The notes beneath the pieces were generated by a model. The model was not told the DNA's origin. It did no database searches and saw only the letters and a list, made by a program, of their open reading frames with translations. A program made the position numbers and the translations under genes. From Gyromitra esculenta (lineage: Eukaryota > Ascomycota > Pezizomycetes > Pezizales > Discinaceae), in NCBI GenBank assembly GCA_038503075.1, contig JBCAML010000004.1:331149-395148 (forward strand): a DNA stretch of 64,000 nucleotides. Direction: 5' to 3'. Of the stretch, positions 1 through 15,100 are shown one piece after another (the first letter of the stretch is position 1; each line of letters starts with the position of its first letter).

Positions 1-86
1 ATCCCCGCCGCGATACTAGCCGTCATCCCACCAATTCCTCCCCACCACCGAGCAATTGGCCGCCTCCGACACCGCCATTGCCCATC

Positions 87-857
87 ATGCACCCGACTGC
101 CCGCCTCCTCACCGCCCGCCTGGCCCCCTTCTCGGCCACCGGTCTCACCGGTGTCTTGACCCACCCTAACCCTCGCCCGACGCTGATCGCTCTCTACAAC
201 CACACCCTGTCCCTCCTCTCGCGGCTCCCCACCCACTCCGTGTACCGCCAGTCGACCGAAAACCTCACCCGCCACCGCCTCAACATCATCGAAGCCGTCA
301 AGCCCGAAGGCTACGAACCGTACCAGCAGGAACTCGAAGCCGCGAGACAGGAAGCCGGCATAAAGGACAACAAAGACACAGCGCTCGAGCTCTCTCTCGC
401 AATCGCCCAGGCGCGCTCTCTCCTAGAGACTCTGGCGGTCGGCGGCAAAAACAGGACCATCACCGAGTATCTTGCCACCGAAACACGGAAATGGAGCTTT
501 CTGGATACTCCCCCTGCTGCGGTGCCGGCTGAAGCCGCTGATACCGAGTTGGGTCCGGAGCCTAGTGTGCTCAGTGATAGGCTGGCTGAGGCACCGCTTA
601 TTGGAGCTCAGATTGAGCCGGCGGTTGACACTGCGCCGGCTTTGGAGACGCCGCTGCTACCCATGGAGCCGCAGCTGACGGCGGAGCAGGTTAGTGAGCT
701 GGAGGAGAAGTTTGGGGGCGGGCTGATTGAGGAGGTTATTGATCAAGGGTGGGCGGAGCTGGCGCTTGTGGGTGATATGGAGAGTGCGAGGGTGTGGGAG
801 GAGTTGGAGGTTGTGCCGGAGGAAGGACAGTGGGTTGGTTTTGAGAGGAAGCCGTAA
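87..857 (+). CDS. NDUFA5: NADH:ubiquinone oxidoreductase subunit NDUFA5 (fungal 29.9-kDa-type)
   Basis: Accessory subunit of mitochondrial respiratory complex I, located in the peripheral arm on the matrix side. The first ATG is at 87 and gives 256 aa; the open frame begins slightly earlier at a TTG. The N-terminus is Arg/Ala/Leu-rich (LLTARLAPF) like a mitochondrial presequence. It is followed by the family signature TGLTGVLTHPNPRP and YRQSTENLTRHRLNIIE, then VKPEGYEPYQQEL, all within residues about 15-95. The C-terminal half (about 140-256) is acidic, Ala/Pro/Glu-rich and ends with WVGFERKP. The length fits the long fungal form and not the roughly 115-aa animal B13 subunit. The gene is uninterrupted and converges on DIM1. 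Homology is judged by memory of the family; the N-terminal signature is strong. Confidence 0.88.
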   Translation: MHPTARLLTARLAPFSATGLTGVLTHPNPRPTLIALYNHTLSLLSRLPTHSVYRQSTENLTRHRLNIIEAVKPEGYEPYQQELEAARQEAGIKDNKDTALELSLAIAQARSLLETLAVGGKNRTITEYLATETRKWSFLDTPPAAVPAEAADTELGPEPSVLSDRLAEAPLIGAQIEPAVDTAPALETPLLPMEPQLTAEQVSELEEKFGGGLIEEVIDQGWAELALVGDMESARVWEELEVVPEEGQWVGFERKP

Positions 858-1267
858 ATATAAAAATGTTTGATGGGAGCATATGGGTTAGAATTGTGGT
901 GGGGGTAGGTAGCATGAGTGCATTTGTATAGGTATTGAGAATGATACTGGGTTCTTGGGGAGGTGCGGGTGTTGCAATTAAAAGCACTGCAGAGGTAAAT
1001 GCTATAATGTGCGGTTCTAAGCTACGTCCAAGCATCACAGAGACTCTCGTAGATGTTGCAATTAACAGCATGTGGAGCCCACACAATTCAATCCAAATGT
1101 CGTATCTATTATAGATAAAATCCACTCAGCTAACGCGATATATAAAAGTGCCGTAATGAATCCCAATTAACTTTTGTACTCCGATAACGCCCCTCAAGGA
1201 AAGCCTCCGTCATCATCATCATCATCACCACAATCATCAAACCTTCCCTCAATATACAGCACAGCAC
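858..1267. other. convergent intergenic region
   Basis: This stretch separates the stops of NDUFA5 (+) and DIM1 (-), so it holds two 3' UTRs. A short ATC/CAT-rich tract lies at about 1211-1230. No further gene is seen. Confidence 0.6.
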
Positions 1268-2978
<1,711 letters not shown>

Positions 2979-3074
2979 GGCCCGATCCCGGACTTGAACC
3001 GGGGACCTCTCGCATGAAATCAGCTCCTGATGAAGCAACCCTAAGCGAGAATCATACCTCTAGACCAACCGGGC
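2979..3074 (-). tRNA. tRNA-Pro(AGG) with 24-nt intron
   Basis: Reading the minus strand, the acceptor stem GCCCGGT pairs with ATCGGGC (one G-U), followed by discriminator C. The anticodon stem CTCGC/GCGAG closes the loop TTAGGG..T with anticodon AGG. A 24-nt intron lies at the canonical site, one base 3' of the anticodon. The T arm is CCCGG-TTCAAGT-CCGGG. A run of four T follows within about 8 nt of the 3' end as Pol III terminator. The mature length is 72 nt. Confidence 0.95.
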
Positions 3075-3410
3075 TTGCTATTGGTAGCTTCTGACCAGGC
3101 TATTCCTTACACTGTCCCCATGGTGGTAGATTGAAGGTGAGGCAGCAAGGGGAGTAACAGCTAGCATATGTTTGTTTACGCTACATGTAATATACCGCAT
3201 ATGTACATATATGTAGTTTGCTCCATCGTTCCTAATCATATCGATCGGGGCCACTCGTAACCCTAGCTCCAATCTATCCTAAACACCCTCAGCTCAAATT
3301 CGACCATGATAGCATCAAAAATAATCATCCCCTTAAACCCCCAATAGATGAACGAAAAAAAAAAAAAAAGACAATGCCTTTGCAGAACGCAAAAGATACA
3401 CCTATTGTTT

Positions 3411-3495
3411 TGAATCAGCCGGGAATCGAACCCGGGTCGGGCGCAAATCATCTAATTGATGGCAAGCGCCCGTGATACCCCTACACCACTGAATC
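3411..3495 (-). tRNA. tRNA-Gly(GCC) with about 14-nt intron
   Basis: On the minus strand the acceptor strands are GATTCAG and CTGATTC with discriminator A; they pair except for a U-U at positions 3 and 70. The D arm is GTGGTGTAGGGGTATCAC. The anticodon stem GGCGC/GCGCC closes the loop TTGCCA..T with anticodon GCC. An intron of about 14 nt lies after position 37. The T arm CCGGG-TTCGATT-CCCGG is perfect. TTTT follows about 17 nt downstream. It sits about 340 bp upstream of tRNA-Pro on the same strand. The single mismatch is the only sign of decay. Confidence 0.92.
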
Positions 3496-5558
3496 GTGTC
3501 ATTGGTTGATCAGCTAGCTTCTTTGAAATTTTCCCTTCTGCAGAAAATTCATGGTTCGTGGTTCAAATACTTGAGCTCCAGCGCCAAGAAATATATGTGC
3601 CATATACATACATGTACGCATTGAACAATCTCAACCGAAAACACAATGGTTTCATTCCTCGGTTCCTTGAAATACCGATGAGGCTACTAGAAGAATTTCA
3701 TCATGCTTTACGAAGCCTGCTTCTGCTTCTCTACAGTCTGAGGACATGTGCATGCGTGTAGTATTACTGCTCGAGTGAGAATTTGTGATTTTCGATGTTG
3801 AGAAGCGGGCATACTAAGGAAGAGTTCTGTTCCTAAAGTCGTGCAACTAAAGGTTGAAAACACTCCAGATCAAAAACAATCCTTCCTTTGTTGGCCGGCT
3901 GCGTTAGCCGATGTGATGGAAAGGCTTCCCAGGTGATATGTTGTCCGCCAAGACATACATTTCGATCATTTCCTGCATCCCCTGCCCTGTACGCAGCCGA
4001 CGAGCACTTGCTCACAGCAGACAGCGATGCTGGGCAGGCTCTATGCCGGACTTAGCATATCCTATTTGTGTATTGCTCGCTACAGTTGAAGTTTCGGCCA
4101 CTCGGCTGAGGCTGCAGAATGTCGGGGCGGGTGATCACCCGTGATGCAAAACTGTTGTACTTCTTTCTGTCACCAGTCTCACCACTAAGGCCCACCGTCG
4201 CTGTGCTGCACCTCAACGCTGCAACTACAGCGCTTATACGGACCCTTTGTTCCCAGCAACACTTATCCCCAGCTCCCCTCCTCCTTCCTACACCCAGCCC
4301 CTCATCTACATCAGCGAACAGCACATTGGATCCCATCCAAACTCCATATTTGAGACTGAATGATAAGACCAGGCTAGGATTACTAGTAGCTGTAGATTTC
4401 CAAACCAAACTTCCAAAACACTTCATTAGATTTTTCTTTTTCTTTCGACACGTTCAGGAGAATCGCGTCCCCCCCGTCTCGCAGGGGGGGAACTAAGTCC
4501 TCATTTAACAAAATTTCCGTTTACCGCACCCGGGCACATTTCGCTACCTATATGTGCCTATGGCTGATGCCATCACTTAACCATTTCTAATGAAACAACT
4601 AGCCTAACCTAGAAACACCCTTACCGCTGCTAGCAACCGTATCACTAATATTCGATGCTCATAGCGGATATTCGACGGACCTGTCGGAACGCTACCTACC
4701 CTAGCCAGAAACAAACCGTCACGGCTGATGGGGAGCCACTATATTCACTTACAATTGTGTTTTTAACTGCGCAGGGAGGGAGGGAGGTATCGAGTTGAAG
4801 CTGAAGCCCAGCATCAGACGGGTTGCGAGAGTCTATTTACTATGTATAAAGCAGACGCTAAAAACAGTCTTGTGCGCGACTAAGCGCAAGGTTGATATAT
4901 TTAGAGGTCTCTGGGAAAAATATGCTTTGACGATTCAACAGGCCTTTCACGAGGCTTGGACGACTCGATTTATATCGCACATTGATCCTACGTGTACTTC
5001 AGTAATCTACTGTCCGGCCTATCTCCCCATGTTGCTTAACTGCCCCGTAACAACTCCAAATAGATAAGTCAAAAAAAAAAAAAGGATAACAATCTGGATA
5101 TAATCTCTCATACGCATATCTTGTACTATCTAAGCTTCTCGAGAGCCATCACGGCCCGCTTAACAGCCATCATAGCAAAAATCATAAACCAACACTACAT
5201 GTAGTTACTAGCAGAGATTTCCTCCGAACAACAGACTACATGTACTTATGATGCTGGAAAAAGATCACGCAAAGAATACACGTCTGCCAAAACCAATCTG
5301 GCCCCGTCTCACTCAGACTCTCTAGCACTTCCCAAGGCCAGAGTGTTCTCACCCCCCCCCCCAAAACAAGCATACTACGTATGCAGAACCAGAACGCGAG
5401 AGTTCGTTCCGCACATTTACTACTTAGACACATCTCAAATCGCTACACCATTATAAATCGATTTAGTCTCCAGATGGCTCGGCGGAGCACCGATCCCGCT
5501 AGTCTTGAAACCTGCTCCAGGGAGGAGGGATCATGTCTCCAGAATTAGGTTGAAATAC

Positions 5559-5711
5559 AGCGTACGGCAAGAAAGATCGAGATCCCAGGGTCCATTGACA
5601 GGGCTTCGCGGCCAATCCAACTGCTAGAATCTTCCTCGAAAACTCTGGGGAGCCAATAACAGTCCCGAACCCAAATCTCACCTTTCTCGATCTTTTTTTT
5701 TGCCGTACGCT
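5559..5711. repeat. inverted-repeat element, possible MITE or fold-back
   Basis: The left arm 5559-5582 (AGCGTACGGCAAGAAAGATC and 4 more bases) matches the reverse complement of 5685-5711, apart from a longer A run in the right arm. The arms enclose about 100 bp. No clear target-site duplication was found and the interior has no ORF. Confidence 0.6.
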
Positions 5712-6795
5712 ATACACTAGGTTTTTTATGAGCAAAAAGGGCTAGAATTCGAGCATTACAATTACGAAATTTTGTTTCCGCCTTTTGTTGGATTGTCTTC
5801 CCATGGAAATAAGAATGAAATTAAGTTGATAGAGGTTTACTCCCTACCACATTTCTAGCCCCGAATAACAGCCACATTCGCTATCATATCACAAATTAGG
5901 TGGTAAGTTGAGGGAGGATTATCCCGTTATTAGAGGTAGTGATAATAGGGGTAACCTTATCTCCTCATCCTCTCATCATTCCATTAGTATAGATAGGTTA
6001 ATTTCTTCTTCCATGGACCCAATTTTTCTCCCGTCTCATTTCCCCCTTCGTTCCTTCCTTCGTTCCTTCCTCTACCTCTGTAGTGGCAGATGCGAGGTGA
6101 TTAGAAGATATATAGTACGTTGTGATAATGAGTGCTAGAATGATGATCTTAGTCTAGGATCTGATGCCTGAATAGCTGGGGCTTAAACCAGCAATTATGG
6201 CTGAAATCATTGAATGATATCATGATCAACCTAGACAAAATGATAAGTTGTGAGAGGAACCGGATAAAATAAATAACAGTCCACAAAATAGCGCGAGTTT
6301 GATGTGACAAAGGCCGGGGCCCTGAATCAAAACTCGCTCTGCCCGAGATCAAAGAACCTGGTCTGCTTTCTTCGGGGTATAATTTCGACAGGATCTGGTG
6401 ACTCTCAGAGCACGCGTCCCTCAAGGCCAAGGCTTTTTTTTCTCTAATTATTGTTTCCATGCAGCTTGCTACCGGAATATTAGATTTCCGATCCTCCCGG
6501 TTCAACCTCGGCCGCTATAAATTACCTATCGAGCTAGAAGAACTTACGGCGAGATGGTGAGACCCTACACCGGCAGATCGACGATGCGACGCTGTGACGT
6601 TACATTTTATTTTATTTAATCTCCGGGTATTAGCAGCCTTCGAAAAGAAGAATATTTGGCGCGATTTTCAGCGCAGTAAAATTACGGGTGGGTAAAACAA
6701 TCCCAGTGAAGAAGCGGCTACGTATCGGGGGACGAGGGTAAAGGTTTTGGTGGTTATCAGCAAAAGGAACAGACGTGGGGGTGTTTGGATTCATT

Positions 6796-6826
6796 CTAAC
6801 AAGTTAGGTCTGGCGATGAGACTAGG
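6796..6826 (+). repeat. dispersed repeat copy 1
   Basis: Starts CTAACAAGTTAGGTCTGGCG and shares about 31 bp, with two mismatches, with 47283-47313 on the same strand. It begins with the palindrome CTAACAAGTTAG. The repeat family is not recognised. Confidence 0.55.
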
Positions 6827-9800
6827 ATTCGTTCTGTCAGCAATAGGCTCAATAGAGAGAAGGTGTGAATCTAGACTGGGCTATCGGTACTTACCCTTGG
6901 AGGACATGTATTTCTCTGCTGAAGAACTAACCCGTAAATATCAAAATTGCAATGAGAATATAGCGATGAGGGGAGGTGGACTCGAAAAAGCAATATCCCC
7001 GGAGGTACATGTAGGTACGTTACTCTAATTTCATATTCGTTACTTTAACGTTGTCGACCCACCATCTCACCACGCACGTGGGAGTGGAGACCTCCATCTG
7101 CAACGGAGACAAAACAACGTAAGAAGCCGGCCCCGCAAAGGTGCGTTCCCTATTTTCCCCAACGAAACGGACCTCATGTTCATTCGCCCTGTGGAGTCCA
7201 ATTCTTATTTCAACGACATGTTACCCACCTTACAAGCTTTTAGTGTTTCATCGGGCCAAGAGTTGATTCGCATGAAGTAAAGTCACCTGATTTAAGATGT
7301 CCGAGAGTTCTCTGTATCTTCTCGATGTTCTCGATCGAAGCCTGCCTGCCTGCTTGCCGTCGCTGCCGTAACTCCTGAAAAGGTCCCGTGATTTTCATCA
7401 CAAACTTACCGCTCATCCCCGACAAGCGAATGGAGCAACAAAGCCTAGAATCACAATCAGACTCTAGCCCCCTCAGCTTCGTTTCGTATCGTTTTTGGTG
7501 CTGTTTTCCACTTGGTTGTCAGAAAGCTTCTCCTGGAACAAGGTTCAAGTAGAAGAGGATGGTGCATATGCAGGCTGCATGTCTCACATATCAGCATATT
7601 CTAAGCGATGTCTCTTGGATTAGTTCATTGGGTCTGATATCTATAAAAAAAGTATATAATCGTCTCTGTCTGTCTGAGGACGGCGGTGAGAGGAGAGACC
7701 ATCGTCTCGTATCGTCGTGGAACTCGATAGGAGGAAAGCCGGCATATCGATCCGTTGCCTCGAGTTGCTTTTTCCACCTGTCGACGGGTTGCAACGACAA
7801 CACAGGATTTTGTAAGCATTCATAATGAGCCTCAGATAGTGGATGATGATTCGGCAAACGCGCTTGTAGATCTTTAACCGCTTACAGGGGCGGCTATTCG
7901 TATATATCGTTTGGTTCTCATGAATTCACTGAGATGGGCGAGATTAAAAAAAAAGCCACGAAGATACGGGCGGATACTATCCCCTAACGCCGTGTCGTGT
8001 GGTTGCAAGGCTCGTGTGAGTGATACCAAGTACATAAGCTGCGTTAGAACGTCACCTGAGGCGTTACAGACCAGTATCGCAACAAAATCACATCACGGAA
8101 ATCCCCACCTCATATTATTGATATGTGTTTCAGCTCTCGTCCTCTTCATCGGTGCTGAACCCTGCTGGTCCCTTCGAAAGCAGTCATCGTTGGTATTTCC
8201 TTGTGTTGTACATACTCATACGTGCTCACTATCTCACGATACGTACTGACATTATGTATGAGTAGAACTGACAACACCATTTGACCAATCGGGCGGGCAG
8301 CATTCAGATAATAGTGATCTCAACCAAGACATCCGTGCTACCCAGTAACACTTTCCATCATGCCGGTTGGATGTGCGGATGTCTCATTTGAGGTTGCAGC
8401 TGCAAAGTTACACCAAGATTCGATTTCTGCCATAAATTGTGCTGTGGTGGAATATACCGTTGGTTGACGTTCACCCATGCACGGACCTTTGTTCGATTTT
8501 AAGTTGGGATGTCCTTAGGGCTTCGCTTGTGGGAACCGACTGAGTTCCACGTGCATGGTAATATAGCTGCGGATGACATTGTATGTATCGCCATATTCCC
8601 CCCCCCAGCCCTGCTTCGGATTTTTCTAGAACGAAATTAAATGAAGAGCACTAGAACGCGCGGCCCGATCTGCTCGATATCCAGAAACCGAAATGAATCT
8701 ATCTGTGGTTCCTGGCAGATTCCTGGGAACTTGAATCACCGAATTAATGAACTGTGCTATACACCTGCCCATCGTTTGGATTGAGGCCCCCCAATAGAGT
8801 AACCGAGATTCCAGCATGGATTGTTGACGATAACACAACTACAACGCACCTCGCTCTAGAAACGAACCCAACCCCGAGACTTTTCTTTTTCCAACGAGAT
8901 GTTCCGGGCTTGTGGCCGGATTCGCAGAAACCATGGCTTTTTCCGTTAGTTGCTAAAGAGAGGATAATGACGCAATGCTTGAAACTTGGTATCAGAGTTG
9001 GATGAGTAAATTGCGTGTTTGTTTAAGAGTTGATACCGACAGGTTCCATCTCATGGGGAGATGTGCGGGTATTCCGCCAGAGAAAAATGTGATATCTACA
9101 TGTAGTGAAGGCAAACAAATATACAACTATTTTTGGATGTGCCAGAATGTCTTTCAGAAGGTGGCGGTTCTTCTTTCGTTCGATCGACAAAAAGCCACAG
9201 GAATTGCATGCCTACTCGAGCACTCCGGCATGCCGTCGTGCGTTTCCCCCCCTTAAAAGTTTTGAAGGAATTGCCGACACGGAAAAGCTATCTTTTTTGA
9301 ATGCATATGTGTACCTATATCAATGCAAATACTACTGCAGTTGCACATCATGTCCAACTATACAAACTAAGCAGGGATAAGAAACCATTACAAGAATATT
9401 ATCAATTGAGTCAAGATGTCCCTGACGCCCGAACCCATCCAAGCGAGCGCGGGGAATCGTCATTCAGAATCTTAATTGGATATGTATGAGATTCGTTACT
9501 TCTAATTGGGGGCTTGCGCCATGCGGGCCTGGATAAGTTGACCCGCCTTCAACGGCCGTGCGCATCTGGGGAAATGCATACCTATCTACCCAATCGACGA
9601 CCACCATGAAACGAGGCTCATGTCTTGCTATTCCGTAAGGAATCTTCTACGCGTTTCAGCACACCCTATGTGTATCACGCGAGGCGAAAAGGACTATAAA
9701 TACGTAATCCATGGTGGCTTTGTTTCGAGGTCCGCGTAATGGGTCAGCGATTGTATGTGTGAGCACGTTAGTAGTAGTACGCGGTTCAGTGGTGTTCTAC

Positions 9801-11440
9801 TAAAAAGCGCATGCATTAATTATAATAGTAACCAAAACACTCTATATAGATTGGTAAAACTTAAGGAAAAAATAAGCATGTTCAGCGATTGGGTACATGT
9901 ATTATTACTATGCCGGTTATCTACAAGCGATGCTGGTTTTATCCTAACCAACTGCGTGAATCTGGATCAGTATGCAGCACCGGATCCTGCCGCGATGATT
10001 CTAGTTATCCTCTCACCCTCTCCATCCAATGCCACCAGCCTTGTTCTACGTTTTTTTCTAATTGTTGTCTTTTATTATTACTTCCTCGTTCGGGTAACCG
10101 TGAATGCCTACCGATGTAGTGCCCCTGAGACTGCGCCCTGTGTTGTCGTGGTCATTGTTCTTGCCACCGCTGATGGATTCGGGGAGGTATATCCGGTCGG
10201 AATTACGAGGACAGCACTGCTTAGTGAGGGGATCGTAAGAGAACCCGCGAGAAGGGGATATATAATATGTATTAATTGGTTTGGCTGTTTGTCAGAGTTG
10301 GTACCTGACTTGAGAAGTTTGAACGACGACGATTTGGGGGCAACTAGAACCAAAGCATCGATCGCCACACGGAGAAACAAGCCGAGGGATAGTTTTTTCG
10401 GTCATAATCGATCACCTAGCGGGGGTGGCAGCACAGGAACAGCATCGAGAGGACAGGCATAATAACCTCTGAGGTTCTGTTCAGGGCATCTTCACTTAAG
10501 CTACTACTACGACTAAACATCCCGCTCATTCCTTGCTAGGTACCGTGTTTTATTAGTTATTTATTCTATTTTATTTTACGACCTGTTCCTTGCTTTAGGG
10601 GTCAACCGTAGAAACAACGTGCGACAACAACAAGGTTCAGGTTGTCGCGGCAAAAGCCGAGGAGAAGAAGGAGAAGAAGGCTCTGGGGAGTAGTCATCGG
10701 CCTTCATCGCATCACCGATCTCTTCTTTCTTGCAAATACATCCCACAGCTGCGTGGTAGAACAAGGTGCATACGTCTATTGCTCAGCGTCTTCAACTGGA
10801 GCATCGTGGTTGAATCTCCAGACGCTTTACCCGGCTCACGCGCATATCGTATCCCAGATCTCATCTTACGCTCCTCAACTTCCCAGATTTGCATACAGCA
10901 CATCTCTGGTAGCCTAGCATCTGTTTATTTTTGTTTATTTCACGCATATTGCAAGCCCTCATTCACAAAAGTCCTTCCCCCCCTTCTTTCCTTTCGGCAA
11001 ACCGTATCTACCATCCGCTCCGGCGGGATGCAAGCTTCGGTTCCCGCGTGTTAAGAAAAGCCCTAAAACGGAAGTACAAGAGCCGATCTCCGGGAAGCGA
11101 AAAAAAAAAAGAAAAGGACGTGGAACGCCTAGACCGCTGCAGGCATAGGTAGGATCTATACTTTCCTACATACCCCCCAGCGTGGCGTAATTACCGCCCC
11201 TCCAGCCAGCCATCGTCTAAAGAAGCAGTAAAAAAAAGCATAGCGCGGCAGCAGCAACCTCCATCGATCCTGACCGCTGAGTTGAGCGAGTGAGTGTGGT
11301 GGTCCGGGATTATAGAGTTCAAATTGGGGTTTGGGGGGGAGAAGGGTTTTTGGGAATCCGGTGGTAAACTCGAAGAAGGCTTACTTACTTGCTTGCTGCT
11401 GCTCGGTGTAACATCCGTATACCTGAGCGAGACAGACCTC

Positions 11441-11460
11441 ACATACATACATACATACAT
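11441..11460. repeat. ACAT microsatellite
   Basis: Five consecutive ACAT units in the non-coding stretch before the transcription factor gene. Confidence 0.85.
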
Positions 11461-12115
11461 ACCACACCCATACCCTACAGGCATTTTACGTGGTAATCGT
11501 CATAACGGGGCCTCTCTAGGGAAGGGGTGCTTGACTGTTGGACCCAGCGCGTTACCATCGGAAATCTCCTAGGGCGTTTTTTTTGCTCTTTCTGGGCTTT
11601 CTCTGGCTCTCGCTTGGAGCTTCACTTCGACGCCTCGTGCTCCTTCTGAAGCTATTCGAAGTGTGCTAGGATTTTGGAGGTAGAAAAAGGAGAAAGCGCA
11701 GAAGGAAGGGGGAGAGGGAGTGTGCATAATATCGCCCATATACCGAGAGAAGGGACAGGCTCCAGTCGACATCCTAATTGAACTGGCTAGTGACAGGTAC
11801 ACGTCTAGATCTCGAATTTTGCTGCACGAACCAATTGAGACAAGGGATCAAACAGCGGTGAAGTAGAAGAAAAAGTAAATCCTCTCGAAAGACCGGATTG
11901 TAGTTTAGTGTAAGTAGTGGGGGGGGTTTTATTTTTTCCCCCTTCCACTCCATCCACATCCACTATCCACTATCCCGTACTTTCCCTTATACCAGCAACG
12001 AAAGGTGGAGTCCCCATTGTTAATATCTGCGTCATTGGCGAGGTCAATAGGTCTCATTCCACATCCCCTCGTCTGCCTCCAGGCCAGCGTTGCTGCACTG
12101 CTGCTACCCGTCGAC

Positions 12116-15100
12116 ATGGACCGTCTCCACCATCGCCACCCGCAACCGCATCCTAATCCCCATAATCAGCCTCTGAATCAACACCAGCTCCAACAACATC
12201 AGCAGCAGCAATATCAGCAGCATCAACAGCAAGTTCAGCAAGTTCAGCAGCAACAGCAACAAGTACAGCAACAGCAACAGCAGCATCAACCTCAACCCCA
12301 ACCCCAGCCTCAATACCAACAGCATCCCCAGCAACATCCCCATCAACATCTTCAGATTGATCCTAGACTTCATCATCACCAACAACCGGACTTGTCTTCC
12401 CCACACCATCCTCATGCTCTCCGTCCTTTACAGTCCGTTTCACCAGCCTCATCGACTCCATCACCTGCTGCCTACCACCCTAATATTGCCCCACCCCATA
12501 TGCACGTCGTGACACCGGGTGGGCCTTTAGGTCAGAACGCCAACCCACCTCAACAATTATCGCAGAGTGGGCCTCCTGCGCACATGCAGTATCACCATCA
12601 TCTTGCTCCGCATCCCCATCCAGCTCCACCCCCACCAAGTTCATCGCAGCAGCAGCAGCAGCACCACCAATCACAATCCCACCCATCTGTCCAACCATCT
12701 CCACAATCCCTTCCTCCACAGCAGCGGGCTCAACCTGCAACCCAACGACAAAATCCTATACCTTTACGTCCTATGCCACCACCATCGCTTTCTGCTGCAC
12801 CAAACCAACAGATAAATTCTCTATCAACTCTTTCGTCTTCAACTCCTCAGTCAGCAGTAAATTTAACACAGCCAAATGTGACCGGTGGACGTCAGAGTGG
12901 AGTGAATGCAGGCTCAACACCCGCATCAGCGGGAACAACGAGGTCGCCAACCCCAAGCAGTCGCGCGGCAAATTCGCGCGTATCGAATGCCAACTCTGGG
13001 ATTACGCCAGGCGCCACCAGCCAGATAACGCCTGTTAAAGATCAAGACGGCAAATTTCCTTGCCCCCACTGTCCAAAGACATATTTACATGCCAAGCATC
13101 TTAAACGACATCTTTTACGGCATACTGGTGACCGCCCTTACCAATGTGTTTTGTGTAAAGATACTTTTTCAAGATCGGATATTCTGAAGAGGCATTTCCA
13201 AAAATGTTCCATTAGGAGAGGAAACCCTACAGGTGCAACTCATTTAAGTCATGCACATGCTCATCAGCAAGGAAAACAGGGGAATAATCAAAATACCGAT
13301 ACATCTAGTGTTGGCACAGTGGCCTCAGTGGCCTCGACAAATGCTAGTGGATTATCACCACCTACCCAGACATCACCCGGTACAGGGTCTAAGAAAAAGT
13401 CAACGAGAGCGTGTGATCAATGTGTGAGGTTGAAGGTCCGTTGTGATCTTGCTAGCCCTTGTGAAAGATGCCAAACGAAAGGAGGAGAATGTACCTACTC
13501 AAGGTCAATAAAGAGGCAGGATTCAAGGGATGAGGCTAGCTTATTGGCACCAGGAAGTTTTCAAGAGCAGGCAGGAGTAGTGGGCCAAACTGTAGGGTAT
13601 GGGGGGGAAGGTTTTAATTTTCCACCACCTGCTCACCCTGTAGCTCATATGGTCCATCAAGTCCAGCAGCAACAGCAACCTCTCGTGGGATCACAGCAAC
13701 AGCGCCATTCCCAGCCGCCGAACACCCACCAACCTCCTCGACCAGTAAACACCGTTTCCCAGCCCCCACAAACCACAAACCACTACTCTCAAGCGCCAAA
13801 TGGAGAAGTAGATTGGACTTCCTTTATGCAAGTCGGGGGTGATTCAAACTTTATAGACCCTTTCTACCTTCCTCATACTGAGGGGCCACCTACCGATGGC
13901 GGAACACCAACCACAACGGGAAGCATGGATCATTCGGGGAGCGGAGGAGTGTTTGGAGCATTGTACAATGGTACTGACCCTTCTGCAATGACTGGAATTA
14001 TGAGTGGATTCAACGGATGGGCGCACTTAGCGATGCACCAAATCGATCCTTTACAAGCAAAATGCGATCAGCTGATTGCAATCTGCTTTCCTGAGGATCG
14101 TAGCAGCCCCGGAAACGGCTCACCGAACCAACAAATCAAACAAGAGCCTGGAGCAGATGCGGAGCTGAAGAAGTGGCTGACCCCCAATAATGTCAAGCAT
14201 TTTGTTCACCTATTCTTTGTCAATTTCCAGGGCCATTTTCCGATGATTCATCTTCCGACGTTTAACATCACGCTGATATATGACGGGTTGCTGCTAGCAA
14301 TCATATGTATTGGTGCAGTGTATTCAAAAAGAGGTATCGCAGTTGATCAAGTGCGAATGTTGATCGATAGATCATTCTCTGCGATAGACAGGAACGAGGC
14401 ACCACCAGGCCCATTAGAGATTGAGGAAATACAAGGGAGGTATTTCCTTCATGTTCTAGCTACTTGGCATGGCCATAGTTATCAGCGAGAAAATGCTCGA
14501 AAGAGATATGGCAAAGTGATTCAGAAAGCTAGGGTAGCGGGCCTTTTCCAACCATTAACACCGGAAAATCCCGGCGCAGCAGGGTACAGCGTTTATCATC
14601 AACTTGACGACCGTCCACCAAACCGACAGAACTGGAACTGGCTGGCATGGCTCGAACAGGAAAAGAGGAGTAGGGTCATGTTTGGCATCTTTCTTTTGAA
14701 CTCGGCTTTCGTCATTTTCTTCAATTCACCACCCCAGATCCAGCTTCATGAGATACGGCTACCTCTGCCTGCAGATGATGCTGCTTGGGAGGCACCGGAT
14801 GCAAATGAGTGTGCCAATACACTAGGATTGAATGGAGAAGGGTGTATCAGCGGCAATGTTGCAGGATCTCGACAGCTACGGCAGCCAGAGTTTGTCGTTG
14901 CCCTCAGGTCGCTTCTTCAGATGCATCTTGATTTCGCACCTGGCACAACAAATGCCTATTCAAAGTTCATCCTGATTCACGCACTGCACGTGCATATTTG
15001 GACAATGCAGAAAATGATGGCGAATGCATCAGAATTGGGCATAAGCCAGTTGGCGGGCGCCATATCACAGCCTGAAACGGTTGAATGGAAGATGGAAACG

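Larger units (their letters stand above)
3496..12115. other. 8.6-kb gene-poor region
   Basis: No ORF here shows a recognisable family or codon-like pattern. The longest (9755-10462, plus) looks random in composition. The stretch holds an inverted-repeat element (5559-5711), six TACATGTA palindromes (3609, 5196, 5237, 7006, 9097, 9894), an ACAT microsatellite (11441-11460), homopolymer tracts, and one copy of a dispersed repeat (6796-6826). The last 200 bp is the probable leader of the transcription factor: a GTAAGT donor at 11910 and CCAG near 12081 could bound a 5'-UTR intron (speculative). Confidence 0.5.

Noticed and set aside
9755..10462. 235-aa plus-strand ORF
   Set aside because: It has an ATG and is long, but its composition mixes hydrophobic, Ser/Thr and Arg blocks without domain-like order. 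No splice context or family is seen, and an ORF of this length can occur by chance in this much non-coding DNA.
12005..12115. Upstream extension of the transcription factor frame from GTG
   Set aside because: It has no ATG, and the residues look unlike the following protein. ATG at 12116 is preferred, although an upstream exon cannot be excluded.
12104..12415. Leu/Met-rich minus ORF resembling a membrane protein
   Set aside because: It is the antisense of the CAG/CAA glutamine tract of the transcription factor.
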